This document shows positions 20,810-25,540 of a stretch of 25,540 nt of DNA, piece after piece. Position numbers and translations under genes: made by a program. Origin of the DNA: Saccoglossus kowalevskii (taxonomy: Eukaryota > Hemichordata > Enteropneusta > Harrimaniidae); assembly GCF_000003605.2 (NCBI RefSeq), contig NW_003109091.1, forward strand, positions 35,627 through 61,166, given 5' to 3'. Numbering within the stretch: the first letter of the stretch is position 1; each line of letters starts with the position of its first letter. Under the pieces are notes generated by a model that was not told the DNA's origin, ran no database searches, and saw only the letters and a list, made by a program, of their open reading frames with translations.

Positions 20810-20823
20810 CGCCAAATTTGGCG
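20810..20823. promoter_or_regulatory. CGCCAAATTTGGCG palindrome, paired E2F-like half-sites
   Basis: A perfect 14-base palindrome in which each strand carries TTTGGCG, close to the E2F core TTTSGCG. The symmetry continues outside as AACGCC/GGCGTT. The CpG-rich local context is distinct from the AT-rich flanks. Confidence 0.4.
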
Positions 20824-20829
20824 TTATCA

Positions 20830-22280
20830 AAATAACAAATAGTATGACTGATTGAATATAAAATGGAATGAACCAATTGTAACAAATTAACATGTTTAAG
20901 CATTGTAGTTGCTATTTTATAGATAATACATGATTATTCAAGTTAGAACTAAAATATACAGTAACAGCATGGAATACAATTCTCGATGTACATGTATTCA
21001 ACGGTTGTCCAATCAGAACGACATCAGGTGAATGAATGATGGGTAAAAGTTTGTTTAACCTCCAGGCATGACCCCATTCAATACTAAGTATGAGAGGTTC
21101 CAATGTCATTAATGTCTACTGTTTGTTTATTGTCGTTATTTGTTTTTAAGTTAGCGGGAAACGTACAACCCAACCACAGGTGAAATCGGAGACCATCGCG
21201 AAGGAAATACGTACTGTTACACTGTTTGATAATTACAACGAAAATAAGCAAGTTTATTCAATTATGTAACTGATCTGACACTTAAGATATTGTACAATAA
21301 ATCCACAATCTCGCACATATACTGAACTCAACATATCGGCAATATAATTTGTGTTATTTGATGGTTACTATGGAATTTCTCTACTGTAATAGACGAGATT
21401 TAGAACTCTATTATGTCAAATACAACAGTCTGTGAATATCACATTAAAGCTACGTAAAGTCATGACCGCCCATTGAAATAATGTGATCATCTTTCTCATG
21501 CAAGTAAACAAGTTTTATCATTTGATTGAAAGAAAAATGTGCAATATGTCTTTGTATGCTAAATGATCACGGTGCAAGTGTTTGTGATAAAGCTATTTAC
21601 GGACAGCGCGGGGTTGATCAGGTTGCTGCCTCCTGTCTTATTCTACTTTACATAGTTCCGTTATCCACGTGATTATGTTGACTACTAGTATAATGGTTTT
21701 GAGTACGGTCGGTGTTTTATATCTGACCTCTGGAAGCGGATAATTTCCTCTCGAAGCCACACTACTCAGTGTGACGTAGTATATCAAATAAGACAACACA
21801 ATGCACCGAAGGAGTAATTCTACAGTACCCATAGTAATTAAATATCGAAATTTGAAGCGACGTTAGATTATAGCGACTGTCTACTGGACTTTACTAGTAT
21901 GCCTAACCCCCGGAACAGTAACATGTGTTACTACACTTCTGTCTTGAACAGTGGCAGTAGTTACTGCACTGCAGTCGTGTTATGGCAATATTAATGCGTG
22001 ATGTCATTTAATAATATGATAGTAGTCAACAAATCGATTTGAAATGTAATTCAAAGAATGACACAAGGGTGATAGATAGAATATTGTTACATACCAATAC
22101 TTTATTGGCAGAAACGCCATAGTTTTACTCTGAAAGCATTATTCGTTGATATCAAGTCAACATTTTTTTATTAAAATTTAGACAGTTGGTGTTGGTTTGG
22201 TCTGGTTTAGTATGGTCACTGCATATTCTGAAAACCGACACACCAGTAATAGACCAATCCTGTTGTTCAAATGCTTGAGT
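20830..22280. other. No gene seen
   Basis: Only short frames with no domain. Small inverted repeats occur at AGTAACA-TG-TGTTACT (~21917) and CACACT-ACTC-AGTGTG (~21758), and there is a CACGTG E-box at 21666-21671. Confidence 0.4.
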
Positions 22281-22290
22281 AAACATTGAC

Positions 22291-22330
22291 TAGTGCGTAA
22301 TGGCGTCTACAGTTTGTTAAATTCGAATCC
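22291..22330 (+). other. Weak tRNA/SINE-like A and B boxes
   Basis: TGCGTAATGG (~22294-22303) resembles an A box with one base missing, and AATTCGAATCC (22320-22330) matches 9 of 11 positions of the B box GGTTCGANTCC. The spacing is shorter than in a tRNA, and no cloverleaf is formed. Confidence 0.15.
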
Positions 22331-22339
22331 CAGCTACGT

Positions 22340-23760
22340 CTAGTGAATAAAATGAATTGAAACGAACGAATCGAGATTAATGTTACTCAATATCCGATTT
22401 TCATTTAATATTTGGGAATACGTCTGAGTGAATAAAGGGTTGACCATTTGAAATTATGAGGGTGGCTGAAAGATTTGTTGAAAAAATACAAGCTAGACAC
22501 TGAAAGAGAACAAAATGCAGGCAAAATGTTGCAGGAATAATTGTTGGCAAAATTCAAGACAAATAAAAAAATGTACAGACAAGACATCGCGAGAAAATGA
22601 TAAAAACACGAGAAATACTGCGAAAATCATAATTCTATAATAATAATTAAAAATTATTCAGAACGAATTGACTACTCCTCACATTCTATAAATGAATGAA
22701 TCGCACTGCCATCTTTTTCAGTTTAACCAAACATCAACTGATTGCAATATATAAGTGCCAGCGTATTTTCCACTTGGTCATTCGTTTTAATTAAGAACGA
22801 CAATGTGTTCATGATTCTAAGGACTACACACATCGAAGTACACCAACATAACATGGAATGAATGAAGGTTACTTTGAAGACGACGAATGTATGAAAGTGT
22901 CGAGATTAGAGCTAATACCGAAGCAAGTAAAGGTTCAGTACTAAATGGTGTCCAATTAATTAATTGAGGATTGCTATTTTGACCTCTCACACTCTTTAAG
23001 TATGTGTATTTCTCTGAGACATTGTACATATCACACTGCTTGTGCTTGTAAGTGCCATCCCATATATTACATTGAGAGACTCTAGACCTGTGGCCACTAT
23101 GCTATGCCTCGGCACTAGTACTAGTATTACATAAGAGTAGGGATTGCTTTAGCATATTCGTGTAAGTCCCAGCGAGAAAATTAATTGGAAATTCCAATAT
23201 AATTGTTGTACTTATGTGGAGGCCCTTAATCATTTTGGGGGTCGGTAAGCAAAATATGGGGTTGACACAATCCATTCGAACGAGGGACATACATGTAATA
23301 CTAACTCATTTTGAAAATGAAATTCGTTTTTATGGAAAATTACAAACGGTTGAACCCTTACAACAAACGTTTTTTTCAAAACTGTGATCAGTGTGATTGA
23401 AACACATTTCCAGCGAGCACTGGTATTGTTGACAACTTTTAAAGAGTTTGGTTCTATATGAATACTAACTTAAATACGTTCAATCTCGGGAAATTTATTA
23501 TAATTTACACTTGCACAATTCCTCATAATGAAAGATTATTATTATCGAATTGCACTTGGTTTATTTTATATAGAGGGTAAGTTGCTGATAGAACACTGTA
23601 TGTCAATATCAAGATGGTGTCCATGTTCTGTTTATGTTTTGAAATCTTCTAACTAACGAAATCTTAGACGGAAAACCTGTTATATGTTTTAATTCGAATC
23701 CACACGCCAAGTAAACATGGAGTTTAATTTAGTGTTCTCGTTTGACCTAGAATAGGCACG
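22340..23760. other. No confident gene; two adjacent ATG-started minus frames
   Basis: Minus frames with real ATG starts at 23290-23102 (62 codons) and 23029-22817 (70 codons), and a hydrophobic-start frame at 22587-22405 (60 codons), were read and not recognised. Plus donor-like GTAAGT occurs at 23577 (AGAGG|GTAAGT), after TATA-containing DNA. All could be chance. Confidence 0.35.
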
Positions 23761-23769
23761 ACACAATGA

Positions 23770-23851
23770 CAACAGTATGGACTGAGTGCGGTGTGTCCAA
23801 GATGGCGGACACGGCGTGGTTATAATTTCTGTCAAGGGGTCCAAGTTTAGC
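23770..23851 (+). promoter_or_regulatory. Promoter-like noncoding first exon with YY1 motif and donor
   Basis: CAAGATGGCGGAC at 23798-23810 is a near-perfect YY1 consensus in the orientation usual just downstream of TATA-less start sites, in a CpG-rich patch. TTTAGC|GTAAGTTGC provides a donor with GT at 23852. The ATG in the YY1 motif (23802) gives only seven codons, MADTAWL then stop, so the exon would be a leader with an upstream frame. It could splice to the acceptor-like CCCGTAG just before the ATG at 25485, an intron of about 1.6 kb, or to the acceptor-like CGTCTTTTCAG at about 24214. Confidence 0.38.
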
Positions 23852-24639
23852 GTAAGTTGCATGTTATTTCGTTCAAGTTAAGCAATATAAAGTATCCCTT
23901 TTCTAAGTTTACAAACTTTATGTTACATACGATGTTCAAACTAGAATAACTAGACATACTATACTAGACATAGATTAACGATTATATTTATCATGATCCG
24001 ATCCACAATGGTGATTTGAACGAATTACAGGTTTATTACCTAAAATACGTAATGTTTAAGTATATGTAGAATATTCACATGGTTTCGATAAACGAAATAT
24101 GCGTATATTGTAATGAAGTATTCGTTATTTTAAGACTAAAGCAAAAATGTGGTCAAAGACTGCCTGTGTCGAGATCCGATAAGTATTTAGTAGTTTTAAA
24201 ATTCGTCTTTTCAGGCTCAGACGGACAACTAAATACATAATTTTCACGTAAAAATGTTAAATTTGGTGTCTCGAATTTGTATCTAACAAATATATGGACT
24301 ATATTTGTCACACTTCGACCGCGTGGATGCCATTTTGTATTCCAGATGACTGCGTTCACGTTTGTCTAGCACAGTCAACAAACCCGTCTAATATTGAGTA
24401 GAGCCAACATTATAACGGTGTCCGTTAACCATGTGACTCGATAGCATTAAAATAATAGAGAATTGATCTCCTACCGCCACGAGCATAATACTCAGTTTTA
24501 ACACTATAAGTGAAGGATGATTGGCCGACATAATTCAATTACGTAATTTTTGTTCATGAATTTTAAACAGAGTTGATTGATTTACCAATAAATATAGATA
24601 TAACAATGACATTTATATTGAAGTAAATATCGCACTCAC

Positions 24640-24740
24640 CTTTCAACTAAAACACAAGACGAAAATGTCTTTCATGGCTGTTATTGTCAACAACTTGTGC
24701 ATCACTCCGTCATTCAGGCGGTCTCCGTATTGGAGACGGA
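24640..24740 (-). other. Possible minus-strand leader exon with donor
   Basis: On the minus strand GTTGAAAG|GTGAGT is a strong donor, last exon base 24640. The upstream sequence holds only the ten-codon frame MKDIFVLCFS then stop. A hairpin GTCTCC-GTATT-GGAGAC lies at 24721-24737. This conflicts with the plus-strand model of 23770-25485 unless the two overlap antisense, so at most one may be real. Confidence 0.22.
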
Positions 24741-24939
24741 AAGTCGCATACTTTTACAAGAGAATACCACTATAAATCTGACCCATTCATTGAACCACTT
24801 GTCGGAACGCCATGAGCTGCAGTTAATTTTCTTTAAATTGTTGATGAAGTGGGACAGAATGAATGAGTTGTAAAACCGGCATAAAGTGCAGTGTTTATTG
24901 ATATGCAGACATGCGTATAGAAGAGACATCAAATGTGAA

Positions 24940-25070
24940 ACCCTATAAAGCCGATTGGTTCCGAGGGCGTACGAGATTGACCGATTTTAATCCCACTTTA
25001 TCCCTCTCTGTCTTCTATCCAATAACAAGCGTGCTAATACGTTGTCGGGACAACAATCTGTCACGTGTGA
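24940..25070. promoter_or_regulatory. Cluster of CCAAT, TATA-like and E-box motifs
   Basis: CTATAAAG at about 24943, ATTGG at 24954-24958 (CCAAT on minus, with CGG/CCG flanks), CCAAT at about 25019 and the E-box CACGTG at 25062-25067 fall within 130 bases. This could be a promoter for the minus leader at 24640 or for a plus-strand transcript. A 104-codon plus-strand frame (24911-25225) overlies it without a recognisable domain. Confidence 0.25.
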
Positions 25071-25374
25071 TTGAAATATGTGTTATTTATGGTTCACGGT
25101 TTGTAGCTCTGTGGGAGTATATTTTCCATGCTTTTACGGTATTTGTGTCGATGGTTCAAGTGTTTCACAATGTAACATGGTACAGGCACTCCAATTTTCA
25201 AAATGTCACAGCGAAACATGAATAGAGAAGTGATATCGGAGATTGACATCAAGGTATCGGGTTGCTTAACGAGTTAACTGGTGACACTCACGTTTCGTGT
25301 TAGCACAAATTATACTATTATACGTAAACAAGACAAACTTTTCTAAATACTCATTAATTAATATAGAATTCGGG

Positions 25375-25384
25375 GGCCCGGGCC
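25375..25384. repeat. GC-only palindrome GGCCCGGGCC
   Basis: A perfect 10-base palindrome in a 14-base G/C run, next to GAATTC, in otherwise AT-rich DNA. It may be natural. The pairing of rare-cutter-like sites resembles polylinker sequence, but no vector sequence follows. Confidence 0.6.
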
Positions 25385-25484
25385 TCCAGTACACCTGTAG
25401 ATAAATCAATATGACTGATTCATGAAATAAAACAGAAATGTCAGCCAGAAATGTCTTGGTGTTTGAAAATTCATTCCCGTAGTT

Positions 25485-25540
25485 ATGGCGAAGAAAGTTA
25501 GATTTATCGCTGAGGGCGGCATACACACACCAGACGACTT
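25485..25540 (+). CDS. Start of a plus-strand gene running off the right edge
   Basis: ATG at 25485 (GTTATGGCG, G at -3 and +4) opens a frame that continues to the window end: MAKKVRFIAEGGIHTPDD. The basic start followed by an amphipathic, non-repetitive sequence and the GC-richer codons (GCG, AAG, GAG, GGC, GAC) look like a genuine N-terminus. An in-frame TGA lies 18 bases upstream of the ATG, so no longer frame is hidden. An acceptor-like ATTCATTCCCGTAG ends at 25482, so the start codon could open exon 2 of a gene whose leader is at 23770-23851. I do not recognise the protein. A competing minus-strand frame covers the same bases. Confidence 0.38.
   Translation, partial: MAKKVRFIAEGGIHTPDD

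Noticed and set aside
22320-22330. tRNA gene from the B-box-like AATTCGAATCC
   Set aside because: The A box is incomplete, the spacing is too short and no cloverleaf or acceptor stem forms. Kept only as a weak repeat hint.
22817-23290. Two adjacent minus-strand ATG frames (62 and 70 codons)
   Set aside because: They are readable but unrecognised, with no clear donor and acceptor joining them. Chance frames remain likely.
23551-23563. AATTGCACTTGG resembling the start of miR-92
   Set aside because: Only about 11 bases match, the rest of the mature sequence diverges, and no hairpin with the expected star arm was found.
1-25540. CRISPR arrays, bacterial operons, phage or plasmid features, rRNA
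   Set aside because: No regularly spaced repeats with unique spacers, no long coding frames and no rRNA-like conserved blocks were seen. The sequence is eukaryotic in character.

Overview
The window reads as noncoding-rich nuclear DNA of an animal, most likely a marine invertebrate. It is AT-rich (roughly 36% GC by eye), has no operons or ribosome binding sites, no compact gene array and no long uninterrupted coding frame. It does have spliceosomal-type GTAAGT/GTGAGT signals, decayed non-LTR retrotransposon and SINE pieces, MITE-like inverted repeats and microsatellite tails. The longest open frame is 139 codons. With about 5-6% stop codons per frame, a few frames of 120-140 codons are expected by chance in 25 kb, so length alone supports no gene. 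I could not fix the species.

The clearest large-scale structure is CpG content. Bases ~2700-10250 and ~11500-14150 are strongly CpG-poor (about 6 CpG in 6001-7000), while 1-2660 and 14150-25540 are CpG-normal (about 29 in 17001-18000). A CpG-normal patch at ~10260-11420 interrupts the poor block. This is the pattern expected of a methylated gene body in an invertebrate with mosaic methylation. The block is bounded by two promoter-like sites with minus-strand splice donors: YY1/ETS-like motifs at 2628-2648 with CAG|GTAAGG at 2594, and NRF1/YY1-like motifs at 14878-14911 with AAG|GTAAGT at 14839. My model is two head-to-tail minus-strand transcription units. One starts near 14.9 kb and runs left through the CpG-poor block. 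The other starts near 2.65 kb and leaves the window on the left. Candidate coding pieces in or beside the first are a Myb/SANT-like exon (10826-11005) and a 38-base exon (12229-12266).

Layout: 1-2660 CpG-normal flank with a cysteine-rich open frame and a short tandem duplication; 2594-2660 promoter-like; 2700-14150 CpG-poor block with a foldback MITE (4790-5027), a second MITE-like repeat, a 37-base minisatellite and an ATTC/ATTT microsatellite; 14.0-16.1 kb a cluster of retroelement remains (tRNA-like SINE head, RT C-terminal LINE fragment, three same-strand tails) around the NRF1 promoter and a small TATA-led ORF; 16.1-23.7 kb mostly empty DNA with one candidate minus exon (17390-17506), palindromes and repeats; 23.7-25.54 kb a plus-strand first exon with a YY1 motif (donor 23852) that may splice to a start codon at 25485, whose frame runs off the right edge.

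No CRISPR array, rRNA, intact tRNA, intact transposase or complete recognisable protein gene was found. I did not find convincing evidence of a new biological system. The best leads are the CpG-domain and promoter architecture, the SANT-like exon and the hairpin MITE. All exon models rest on splice consensus and open frame read by eye and need RNA evidence.
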